NCBI GenBank assembly: GCA_029449235.1
Contig: JANATG010000005.1
Span: 186,001 to 250,000 of the forward strand
Reading direction: 5' to 3'
Length of the DNA: 64,000 nucleotides
Source of the DNA: Linnemannia schmuckeri
Taxonomy: Eukaryota > Mortierellomycota > Mortierellomycetes > Mortierellales > Mortierellaceae
The notes beneath the pieces are model-generated. The model searched no databases. It saw only the letters and a list, made by a program, of their open reading frames with translations, and was not told the DNA's origin. Both the position numbers and the translations under genes were made by a program. Shown in pieces: positions 45,968-56,430 of the stretch. Each line of letters begins with the position of its first letter. Within the stretch, counting starts at the first letter, position 1.

Positions 45968-46917
45968 AACTAGCAATATCCTTGAGAAAAGAACAGATAA
46001 AATGAATATCTTATGCCACTTTGCGCTACGCCTGTTTTATATCAGACAATATGCACGACCAAAGGTAGTTCCGAAGGCACATAAAAAGGGATCATAATCT
46101 TCTCGCTTCTTCCTCCTTTGTCTATATGAGCGCATGAACCCTTACGTAAACTAAGATAAGATTACTCAGGGAGAGGGTCGAAGGCCAGAGTTGTAGGACC
46201 GCTGTTAAGTCCTCAATTGATACGGAGGAAAAGGGGTTGTAGGTCGAAGGAAGATTGATAGTAGAGAGCAGTGATAATAGTGTCCTAAAGAACCACATGA
46301 AACAATACACTGCAGCGCGCCAGCGAAACTCTAGTCAGTACTGCTCTCGTCCAAGAAGTGATGTGTAAAAGGACAAAGAGCAGATAAGAGGGCTTAGCGC
46401 ACTACTAGTACTATGTCTACAAATAATATGACTGCTAATCTAAGACGTCGCCACCGCTGCTTAGCCGCCACCTCCTTTTGCAAAAGTAAGAAATAAATTG
46501 CTGCGCCCATCGCGCTGATGGATCGATGTTTGTGACGGTGAAACACACTTGTCTTCTTCCTTCCTTTGGTCCTCTGATCTGCTTGGCTGTTCCTAATGCC
46601 CCACTAACTTACTCTTCTTTCTCTTTTTCTCCCTGTCCTTCAGACTCTCTTGATCCTCTGCATTGTTATCCCCTCCGCAACTGACCAACCCTGATTCACC
46701 TTCCTCATCTTTCTTCTGATTCACCGCCATCAACGAACAAAAGTGAATGCAGGAGTAAGTCTTTCTATCCCATGAAGCAATATAGCCTTATTATTTATGA
46801 TAAAAAATAACCGTGCTTGCATATGGAACCATGTCTCTTGTAGGGCAGCTGTTCTTGTCGTTTATTATTTTTTTCTCTGTACCAACCTCATTTTGGCAAA
46901 AGGTTGATGTCTCTCTC

Positions 46918-46998
46918 TTTGTCTGCGGTGATGTGCTTGAGATGATCCTTTCTTGTTCATCTGGCCAAGGATGTCCACGTTATCGTTGTCATATAATC
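46918..46998 (+). repeat. Inverted repeat copy B, about 81 bp
   Basis: Plus-strand partner of 45887-45967, about 0.95 kb away. The two point outward from the segment between them. Confidence 0.6.
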
Positions 46999-47581
46999 AA
47001 TTCCTCTTCTCCTCTCTCCCTCTGGATAACTAGTTCTCTCTTTGTCTCTCTTTTTCTCCCATCCGTCGAACCCTTGCATTAAGGTACTTTTGCTGTCTCA
47101 CTTTTAAAAGCAATAGCCCCTTAGTCTCTCTTTTCTTTATTGAACCGGATTATTTTTTATGACCTACACACTGAGAGACAGACTGACTGGCAATTGGTTG
47201 TACTGCCAGCACAAGCCTCAATTGAACGAACTTTCAGGGTATAGCCAACGGCCCTTTGCGTTCTTGTTTTTTCTCTTTCTTTTTTTTCTTCACCCTTCCA
47301 CTCACAACATCAATCGGTAAAAAGAGAGAGAACCAACAAGAGGGGAACTCCACCCACACCCGTCCGTCCTTTCACCCACTAGAGTTTTCCTTTCATTCCT
47401 TGTGATCCTAAAGTTGAATACTGACCTTTTTTGTCAGCAGAAGGCTCATCTCTTTTCTTATCCCTCATTATCAACCTTGTCGTCTCTCTCCTTCGCCCAC
47501 ACCCTCACCATTCTCAATTAAACGACTGAATTTGCTTTTACCAACTCTCGGACCACCATTCATCCGTCATCTCTATCCACA

Positions 47582-47908
47582 ATGAACCCCTCAAACTCAT
47601 AATATTCATCATTGTCACCATCTTCAACCACACTCTCAGCAACTATGGCGTCCACGACCGTTTCCGCTTCGACCCCAACATCGACGCCCATGCCTACAGT
47701 CCTGCTTGCCAATGCTCTGAGGATCACTGTCCACACCCATCGCCACCACATGGCCACCCGCTCCATGGCTCAGTTCTCGCTGTCGCCTGTGCCGAGGCAG
47801 TGTGTAATTTGGAGAGTGGATGTGACGGCTGCTACTGGCTGGTTGACCGAGACAGGCGCGGAAGCAGTGGCGGCGAAGAGTGACGATGCGACGGCGGTTT
47901 TGGTTTAA
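47582..47908 (+). pseudogene. Possible decayed gene with premature stop
   Basis: A fungal-style pyrimidine-rich leader (about 47270-47575) ends in CCACAATG at 47582. The frame reads MNPSNS and then meets TAA at 47600, after which the same frame stays open for 102 codons to 47908 (S/T-rich). A different frame (about 47603-47882) gives a cysteine-containing peptide with VACAEAVCNLESGCDGCYW. No family was recognised. Confidence 0.2.
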
Positions 47909-48961
47909 TGCAAGATGAGCCTGCTGCTGAGGATAGAAGATGCGTCGACCAAGGTCGGTCCAGGCGCTGGTGGCTTGATGAGAACCAAAGTCGATTTCAA
48001 CCAGGCCTTGAGGTTTGAGATCCTGAAAAGAGAGACGTGTGACACCTCATTCTACCAAACAGGCATGGACCTGACTGGCTACCAATTTACTCATTCCGAA
48101 ATTCTGTCCGCATCTCAGTTGGTTCCTAAAACAAAAGGTAATTAGATGTGGAGAAGAGAACTGCATATGCGACGTTAGAACAATATCTTTTTTTTTTTTT
48201 TTTTTTTTTTGTTTCTCGTTCCTACGCTTTACCATTTGCGACATTTTTTGACTGTTCTTTTTTGATTTAACCTCCCAAGACTCAAAAATTTTGTCATTAC
48301 TTTTTTTGCAAGCAGGCAGCGAACAACTTTCATGTAAATCGAGCGTTAGAGGACTGAGTCGGAGCAGTGAAGTGAAGAACATGTCTTGAGCTGCCATGGC
48401 GAGCGCGCCTTCTGTGGAGGAGGGTCAACTTGGAATGCAGCAAGGGGATGATGTAGGGTTGGAAGTAACGCACACTCGACTGTGCTGGCTTGTTGTTTGG
48501 TTGAGCGAGAGGAAGATCGATGGAGGGCTGGGTTGTTGGCGGCCAAGCTTGAAGACTAAAAAGAGAGTACTTGATGGTTTCTGTCGAAGAGTGAAAGTGA
48601 TGGTGTTGCTGGGATTGTGTGCCAATAAAAGTAAGATAGAGGAATGGAGTAGAAATCTGACTGGAAACAATAGGAGAGAGAAGGTGAAGAAGTGAAAGTT
48701 AGTAAAGAAGTAAAAGAAGAAAAACGAAAAAGCGGGTTCTTTATGTCCCGTCTGCTAACTACAGGATGGACCATGTCCTTCAGAAAAAATGAAGGATTTG
48801 ACTGGAAATAAGTCAAATAAATTGCTGCCGATGGCACAATCATCAAGATTTGACTGATTCATCTGCAAAAAGAGTAGGCGCGTCGAGTCACTGTTCAATT
48901 GCTATTCATTCATTAGTGTGTATATAAGTAAAGGAAGAAGTCGTAAATAAGGTACTGTTTT

Positions 48962-50835
48962 TTAGTTGTTGTCGATCTCACGACGATCAAGATCTCTGTT
49001 GCGGTCGAGCAGCTTGAGCCAGACAGCAAGCATCGCGCCAAAAAACCCGATCGATGCGAAAAAGATCTCTGTATATGTGTACACTGTCGCATCAACTGTC
49101 ATCAGTTTCGCGACCACCATTGGGAGGACTACGAATGAGAGATTGTACGCCGACGTCAGGATGCCGCTATTTATAGGCATATCGAAAGCGAAAAGACGAA
49201 AGAGTGAGTAAGGGACTAGTTAGTACGCGTGAGGCGGTCAACTAGCTACCCGAACAAAATAAAAGGGAAGCTGAGAGAAATAACGTACTATGCGGTAGCC
49301 ATTTGATCGCTGCGGACGAGGACGGGGACGGCACTAGAAAAGATGGCGCCGATCGCAGAGGAGACACCGAGGCAGATGAGGAAGGGGAAGGGGTCCTTGA
49401 TCTTGATGAGGCCTAGGAATACGTGTGCTGTTCCTGTGATCAGGCCGCAGAGGATGAAGAGCCAGGACTTTTGGCCGTAGTGGTCTACAAACCAGCCGAC
49501 GGGGAGGATGAGTACTCCTGCAAGTAAATCCGGGATCGTCATGATCTGGGCCGCTATTGGAGTTATGAACAGATGGAGTTAATAATATTGCGATTAGCAT
49601 GGTTGATTGCAAAGAAGAATACAGGGAAGGAGGGAGGGAGAGAGAGACGAACCTTTGAGAGGATCGCCGGGGTACCAGCGCATCTGGAGGAAACCGGCAT
49701 GGATACTGTTGAAGGGAACAATGATACCGACCAGCAGGAATCCCATCACAAACAAAATCCAGAATGACAGCGAGTAGTCAAAGAGTGGACGAAGCTGACG
49801 ACTACACTTTTGTAAAATCGTCTTCTTGTCAGAGTGGTTACTATTGGAACGGTGGTTGAGAAGATAATGACCGTCCATTCGTTCCATGGTGATATCCTGT
49901 ATCGGAGGCAGGTTATTCTGCTCGAACGACATGTTGGTGTGCGAGAAGCCATCCAGCGAGAGCCTTGCCTCAATCAGACAACTAGAAGGGCGCGATCGTT
50001 CCAACGGGGCATTCTCAAGACCGACATGGGCTCCAAACCGAAGATCCATGGCGACCAGTATAATGGCCATAACCAACGAAAAGACACAAAGAAGAAGACC
50101 GCACCAGAAGGCAAAGGGAACCGAAGATTTGGACCAGATAATAGGTGTGACCAAGTCATTCAAAACACCGCCCATCCGACTCACACAGAGATTGATCCCC
50201 AAGGCCATGGCCAACTCCTTGCCTCGAAAGTACTTAACCGTAATCGCCGACTGGGCAACCGCCAAGCTCTCGGCCGATCCAAAGACCACCCTACCCAAAA
50301 TCATAATCCCAATGTTGCGTCGGTCAAGTCCCAGACAGACTACCAACTGACCTAAAACCACCAGAATCGAGAGAACAATCAACAATTTGTTGTGCCCGAA
50401 CCGGTCGGCGGCATACCCACCAAGCCAAGGGAGGATGACGTTGGGGATCGAGTATGTGGTGTAGAGGAGGTTCAAGAAGTAAGCAAATTGGTCGTCGGTC
50501 ATGCGCATGTATTCCTGGAGCGGTTTGTTGAGAACCGCCGGATTATCGAATGCGAAATAGTTGCCGAACATGATGAAGCAGGCGGCGGCTAGCATCGGCC
50601 AGCGGATTGATCCTCTAGCCTTGACGGGAACCAACGAAATAGTGGGGTCGCCTTTGGCATTATTGTCGGTTCTAGGTCTGATGATTGCGTTGACGGTCTC
50701 GGAGGAGGACGAGGAGGAGGAGTGCCGGGTGAGCTCTTCAATGTTGGTAGGTGTCGCGGACAGTCTTCTTCCGCCTCGTCCATGCTCGAGAGTCCTGGTA
50801 TTAGGATTTTGTGGAGTGTGTTGAGGATTGTCCAT
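48962..50835 (-). CDS. MFSD1-like major facilitator superfamily transporter
   Basis: Minus strand, three exons: 50835-49653, 49553-49289, 49166-48962; phases agree, 550 aa. After an 80-residue polar N-terminus comes an MFS core. TM1 carries MFGNYFAFDNPAVLNKPLQ, close to the family's F-D-x-P start. The signature loop is GGYAADRFGHNK after TM2, and further helices follow (ILVVLGQLVVCLGL, ESLAVAQSAITVKYFRGKELAMALG). There is a polar central loop of about 90 residues, then the C-terminal half with GWFVDHYGQKSWLF. About 12 membrane segments are visible by hydrophobicity. The FDNP block and the tyrosine/polar first-helix layout suggest MFSD1, a lysosomal dipeptide uniporter in animals, so a vacuolar membrane site is likely. 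The substrate here is an inference. The gene is divergent from the hydrolase gene, with 674 bp between starts. Confidence 0.78.
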
Positions 50836-51509
50836 TCTTGGTTATAAAAAGGATGAGGTGGACGAGTGGTATGTTGTTGGTGTGAGGGGAAGTGGGTCTC
50901 TAAAGAAGGAAAGGAAAGAAAAGAAAGGAAACTGGAAAAGGAAGTGACAACTAGACCGGATGTCTCGATGTTTGCAGTGTCAAGTGGCCGTCAGTAAGGG
51001 AAACGGAAGGAAGCACTAGGCGAGGATGGGCTGGTAGTAGAGGACATGTAAGTGAGCACCATTGGCAGTAGCAAAACAGTGGTTTTCCGTTAGGATAAAG
51101 CCTAGTATGCATGTGTGGATGCGTGTAACTGTCCATTGCAGAAGAGGTAAAGTGAGAAAGAAGAAAAGAAGCTGTTGGGCGATCATGTCAATGGTTTTCT
51201 AGTGCTCTTTCTAGTCCGACCACTTGCTTTTGTCCCCAATTTGCTCTGTTGACTGCTTTTTTCTTTATTTCCCTGCGATCGTCTCTCGTGTCTTCGGCTT
51301 CTTTAAATTACTGCTGCTGCACATCTTTATCTACTTCATCTTCACACTCCCTTCATCCTCTCCTATCCACACACCTCTTATCCTATCCTTTTCTCGTATT
51401 CTTTTCACGACAGCCAACTGACCCTTTCTTTACGGCTCTTTCCCTCCTTCTCTCTCCCTCCTTCTCTCTCTCTCTCTTCACTTTTACTCAATTAACGTCA
51501 TATCCAAAA
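50836..51509. promoter_or_regulatory. Divergent promoter between the transporter and hydrolase genes
   Basis: No gene is seen. The hydrolase side (51330-51500) is a C/T-rich leader with a CTCTCT run, ending in CCAAAAATG. Confidence 0.5.
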
Positions 51510-53257
51510 ATGACGGCTACTATCCATCACGAGAAGGGCTACATCGAAGTTGGTCACACCCGCGACAAGAAGGTCCCCTTCAAGCTCTATTACGAAAAGA
51601 CAGGAAACGGACCCAAGAAGCTCCTCCTCATCATGGGCCTCAACTCCCCCGGAAGTGCATGGGACACTGTCGTATGTAGTGTTTTTACCCTTTGCATCCA
51701 TTCGCATTTGCATTTGCATTTTTGTTGAAGCATCGTTCATGTTCAATCGTCCTTTTGCCACTGCAGAGCGTTGTTGTCTAACGAAACAAACCGTCAATTG
51801 CATCATACTATTAGGTCAGTCACTTTGCAAAGAACCCTGAGTACACCACCGTTTTCTTTGACAATCGAGGAGTTGGCTTCTCCGATGCTCCCAAGGGCCT
51901 GTACTCGTACGTCATTTTCAGTGCATCGATCCCAGTCTTCTCTTGCTTACCTTCTCCCCTTTCTGACGATCTCAAGTGCCTTTTCTAGCACTCTCTCTGG
52001 ATTTGACCCCCTAACTGATAAATCATTCCTTTATGCTCATTATCCTTCGGCCCTTTCTTCTCTCAATCATAGAACCTCACAAATGGCACAAGATACACTG
52101 GAACTTCTGGATGGCCTCGGATGGACCAGCGACGTGCATGTGGCAGGAGTCTCGATGGGCGGCATGATCTCATTGGAATTGATCTTCGCCGACCCTAAAC
52201 GGTTCTCGTCGTTACTCTTGACCTCGACCAACGCTGGGCGATCGCCTCCTCAATTGGTTACTATCTCGTTCTTGTCCCGTGTCATTCTTATGAAGGACCC
52301 TGAACTCCGTATGAAGCTCGTTGCTGAGACTCTTTATCCCAAGGTAAGCATCATATGCTATTTTTTGTGTAATGGTGGTGTGATGGAGAAGGAGAATAAT
52401 ACTCCATATTTGTCTTGGCGAAAGGGGAGGGGGGGGGGGGGGGGGGGAATGTCCGTGGGTGGGTGAAGTGGGTGATAAATGGTCGTCGGACCTGTATTTT
52501 CGGGGATAGCCCCCGCTCTGCGTTTGCTTTCGTACGCCCTTATTGAAAATGTGATCGAGGGAAGTAAATTATTGAGTTCAAAGAGTCGAACAAGGAATCG
52601 TGAGAGTGAACCGAGCGCTCACATGTCCCCCCTTTTCATGAAGACGTACTAACACACACACACACTCTCTCTTCGACTTATAGACATGGTTGGAGGCAGC
52701 TTCTCCTAAGGGATCGCCCTTCAAGACCAACCGGGAAGTCATCATGGACGTAAGTTCCTAACGTACACGCATGCTTATCTTGGTCTCAATGCAGCCTATG
52801 AGGAAATGCACTTTGTCTCAAATTACCTCATAGAACATGATTTTCATTTCTTCACGGGCGATCGTTTATCCTTCTGGACCACTAACAATTTACTGTAAAC
52901 ATTTATTCACAATAGTCGCTGGCGCGGAGGTTCGCAAAGACGCCAGTGCAACCAATCCACTCCAACATCGCCCAAAGCTGGGCCGCACTCTTCCACCACG
53001 TCAACTCCGCCCGCTTGGCCCAAATTCGTGCCTCGGGTATCCCCATCTTGGTCGTCACAGGAACCGAAGACAACTTTGTTCGCCCTACGGGATCTTATCA
53101 TTTAGCCAAAGAGCTTGGATGTCCGCTTGTTGTGTTTGAAGGGTCTGGGCACGCTTTGCCTGGTGAGCAGACAGAAACTTACTGTCGGTTCATTGAGGAG
53201 TTGAATGCCAAGGGCAAGGATGGTGTTTTTGAACTTGTTTCCAAGAGCGAGACTTAA
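51510..53257 (+). CDS. Alpha/beta hydrolase-fold protein
   Basis: Five exons: 51510-51671, 51815-51906, 52073-52343, 52684-52749, 52916-53257; all GT-AG, 310 aa. The core shows LLLIMGLNSPGSAW (oxyanion-hole strand), TTVFFDNRGVGFSD, the nucleophile elbow GVSMGGM, the acid strand PILVVTGTEDNFV and the catalytic His in GSGHALPGE, a complete Ser-Asp-His set. The cap region (LLLTSTNAGRSPPQL to the fourth exon) is about 70 residues long. The layout is that of small cytosolic lipases, esterases or epoxide-hydrolase relatives. The substrate cannot be read, and no signal peptide is present. The third intron carries a 19-base G run. Confidence 0.85.
52429..52447 (+). repeat. Poly-G run inside an intron
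   Basis: 19 consecutive G in intron 3 of the hydrolase gene. Transcribed on this strand it could fold as a G-quadruplex. Confidence 0.85.
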
Positions 53258-53601
53258 GAAATTATCGGGAGGTTGGTTGGTGTTGATGGTTTCCTTTTCT
53301 TGTGCTGGATATTTGATACCCTTCCCTTGGTCGAAGTACTTTTAGTTAAACACGAGGAGGAAACGAAATAAAAAGAATGGGAATGTCATTATGGGGTATA
53401 GTTTATTAGTTTTCTATGTGTATTGGTATTAATTAGGGAAAAGTATGGAAAGGTATAGACAGGTGTGGAAGGTATGAAAAGACACCAAAGAAAGTTATGA
53501 AAAGACAAGGAAAGACATAAAGAAACTAGAAAGAAAAATATGAGTGGCATGAACGGGGCATGGAAAAAATTGTGAATGAAAGGGAGGAGAAGGATCAAAA
53601 C

Positions 53602-55373
53602 TCAGGAGAGACCAAGTTTGGATTTCAAGGTCTTCTTAGGTGAAGGAAGTAACGAAGATTCAGAAGGGAAAGGACCATCTTCGTTCCCGCAATGGTCCCA
53701 AGGTCGTGATGCCAGTGCAACCGGAAGCACCCTATGATTATGTGAAAAGGTCAAGTGGTATTAATTAGCGTTGCTTTCTTGTGGTTATAACTGCATTATG
53801 GCACCGAATATTGAGAAAAAGGTACACCAACTTACCAGGTGGCAGAAATAACAACCCCTTTACCGGCATCCTGAGTCTTGATCACCGCCCACTGGTACCC
53901 AACCCACGCCGAAATGATCTTGGCAATCGGAACTAACGCCGCCAAACCCGGGATCGCACTGACGGTGCCACTAAGGAATCCAAAAAATATCTGGGAGGTG
54001 TTGGAGACGCGCTCGATGGTGTCCATACATTTGTGCGGGACATAGATCTCGTACCCCCACCAGTAAGTGTAAACACTCATCATATGGATCGGTGGGGGGG
54101 AGGACTGGAGGGTGAGCCATTGACGGGTTAAAGAGGTGATTGTTGAGGAGATATAGGACGGTGCTGAGAGTACGGAGGCGGTTAGGTCCGTGGTGGAGGA
54201 AGATTTGTTCTTGGAGGGTGTAGCAGAGGAGTCTGAAGTGGTGGAGGCTTTGGTTGTGGTGAGGAGGCGTCTAAGGGTGGCAGTCTTGATGTTGGGCATG
54301 GACGATTGGCGTTGGACTTGTTTTTGTTGCGTGGAGGAGGGTAGTTTTTTAGGAGACGCAACAGCGGCGGTTGCGAGGAGGGTTGCGGCGGCTTTTGCGA
54401 TCTGTTCGCCGGTTGAGAGGGATGTCGAGGATGCTGTTCGTTTGGTTGTGGCGGCATGCTTCTTGTTCTTGCTGTGGAGGGATGATGGGTCTACTGGTGG
54501 TTTTGATTTGGTACCGCTGGTGGTGGTTGTAGTAGGAGTTGATGTGAAGAGGGATCCAAAACCGGTCGATTTGGTGGCGTCGTTTGTCGCGGTGGTCGAA
54601 ATCTTGGATGGTTTGGGCTTCGCAGTCTTTTGGGGTGCTTCCACTTTCGCCGGTTTAGCCGCTGCCGCTGCTGGAGCAGGAGTGCCGGACGAGAAGAACC
54701 AAGATCCGGCAGTGGTAATGGCGCCCTTACACGACTCGGGATCCACAACCCCTGTCAGCTGATCATTACTCTTCTGTGTCTCCCAGGCCCACTTCTTCTC
54801 GACCTTATTCCAGTCCTCTCCCAGATTCTCATTTTCGTCGACCCGCTGTTTCGTCTCTTTGTCGTCAGTCTTTTGTTTCTTGATCGTCCCCGCTGCGTTC
54901 GCATCTTTGTCCTTGGGTTTGGTCATGTCCTGGAGAAGGGCGAGAACACTCTGCTGACTGGAATCGCGAGAATGCGCTTTCTTCCCCTCCTTGCCCACAC
55001 CTGCACTCACAGTCTTGGAAGGATCAGGCATAGCCTTCAACAACGAGATGATCTCATTGATCTGCGCAGGGTTAGCAAGTTGAAGGGCCTTGACGACTTT
55101 TTTCTTCTGGTGTGTGTCGACCAGAGCCTCATGATCAAGTCCCTGGAAGGAGGTGTGTAGTGTTGGCGAGGTGGTTGAGGATGCTGAAGGGGTCGAGAGA
55201 GAGTTGAAAGCTGATACTAGGTCGCCGACAAACGTTGTGTATGGTTGTGATGGTGTGGAGGAGCAGGAAGGAGAAGGGGAGGAAGGGAAGATGTCTTTGG
55301 AGGAGGGGCGGGTTGTGGATTTTTTGGTTTTGAGAGTGTGGTATTTGTGGATGAGGGTTGTTGGCATGTCCAT
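53602..55373 (-). CDS. Conserved fungal protein of unknown function with C-terminal hydrophobic domain
   Basis: Minus strand, two exons: 55373-53836 and 53731-53602; the join gives ISATWVLPVALASRPWD and a 555-aa protein. Residues about 1-400 are S/T/K/P-rich and probably disordered, with a short ordered block near 60-110 (DHEALVDTHQKKKVVKALQLANPAQINEIISLLKA). The last 130 residues form the only compact part: YTYWWGYEIYVPHKCMDTIERVSN, then GFLSGTVSAIPGLAALVPIAKIISAWVGYQW, then QDAGKGVVISATWVLPVAL. This reads as a membrane-associated or hydrophobic helical domain. The combination WWGxEIY ... KGVV.ATWxLPVAL.xRPWD recurs, to my recollection, in uncharacterised fungal proteins, but I cannot name a family. 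The gene is convergent with the hydrolase gene, 344 bp apart. Confidence 0.65.
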
Positions 55374-56163
55374 CGTTTTTTCTTTTTTGGCGTTATTAGA
55401 AGGAAGGGGAGGGTGTGTGTGCGATCTAATAATGTAGAGATTTTACTTTGAGTAAGAAGTGTTGGTGAGAGAGAAAAATAAAACGAAAGAAGCAAAAAGT
55501 AATGGAGGGGATCTGAAAGAAGTAAAAAATGAGGATGAAAAATGAATGAAGAAAAGGGCAATTGGAAAATATTTTTGTTCTTTTATGCTACCCTAAAGAC
55601 TAATGGACAATGCATGAAGCAGCAAGGGACAAGGGACGGGAAGACGGGGAGGGACGTATGTAAGGTAAAAGGTAGTCCTTTCTTGTCCTTCCCATTGGTA
55701 ATGCATGATGCACATGAAAAATTTCAATGGACGGACGGGTTGAGAGGATTGGTCGGTAATGAAGTGCTCTTCATGTGGCGGGCGACTTTCCTTGAGAGTC
55801 GTACAAACAACCAAGGGCCATGTGGTAAAAGGTGATGCGTATCTAAAGGCAAAGACGAGGAAATGCAATCAGGATGAGAGGGATAGGGTTTATCTTTTTG
55901 CAGGAGAATAATGGGATGTGGATGAGTCGAATCTTCGTTGTATGGGGTTCAAGGAGGCAATGACGCTGTGAACGAATGTTTATTTTTTTTTTGCAATTGT
56001 GAGCAACAGGGCATGTGCGTGCGTGTGTGTGTGACCAAAAGTTGGAGAGAGGAAGGGAATGAGGGAGATCGGGAGGAGTTGCCCCAAAGGGCTAGTTAAG
56101 TGGGTTTATGCACATACATGACCACACATACATTTTTGGTATTTCTTCCTTGACCCTGTGCCT

Positions 56164-56235
56164 GAATTTTTGACTCACCCAGGACCCAGTCCTTTTTTTT
56201 ATTTCACAGGAACTCTAATCGTTGAGCTATTCAAG
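56164..56235 (-). repeat. tRNA-like repeat (SINE-like) copy 1
   Basis: On the minus strand it reads TAGCTCAACGATTAGAG (56229-56213), a good pol-III A-box pattern. GTTCCTGTGAAA and GGGTCCTGGGTGAGTC follow, where a degraded T-arm would lie. It shares ACAGGAAYTCTAA (plus strand) and the GGACC block with the copy at 56340-56430. Confidence 0.35.
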
Positions 56236-56339
56236 ATTTTTGAAGGGATTGTGGTTGTTGCGGCATGTATACCTGACACACTTGAAAAAAAGTATTAAGA
56301 CTATTGCTTCCCTTAGTCAAGGAGAAGCAACCCGTCGTC

Positions 56340-56430
56340 GTTCAAAACAAGTCTCGAACTTGGACCATGGCACACTATCTTTTTCATGCAACAGGAATTC
56401 TAAAACACAGGACAGCTTGAAAGTAGGGAC
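56340..56430 (-). repeat. tRNA-like repeat (SINE-like) copy 2
   Basis: On the minus strand CAAGTTCGAGACTTG forms a 4-bp stem around a seven-base TTCGAGA loop, the textbook T-arm/B-box (56348-56361). It is preceded by TTAGAATTCCTGT, shared with copy 1. No full cloverleaf was found, so it is called a tRNA-derived repeat rather than a tRNA gene. Confidence 0.35.

Larger units (their letters stand above)
44606..48961. other. 4.4-kb gene-poor region with traces of decayed coding sequence
   Basis: No intact gene was identified. The region holds an exon-like ORF (44980-45232), an outward-facing inverted pair of about 81 bp (45887-45967 and 46918-46998), a leader-like tract with an early stop (47200-47910) and a 23-base T run (48188-48210). 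Confidence 0.5.

Noticed and set aside
47060..47090. B-box-like GGGTTCGACGG (minus strand) as a tRNA gene
   Set aside because: No matching A-box or acceptor stem at the right distance.
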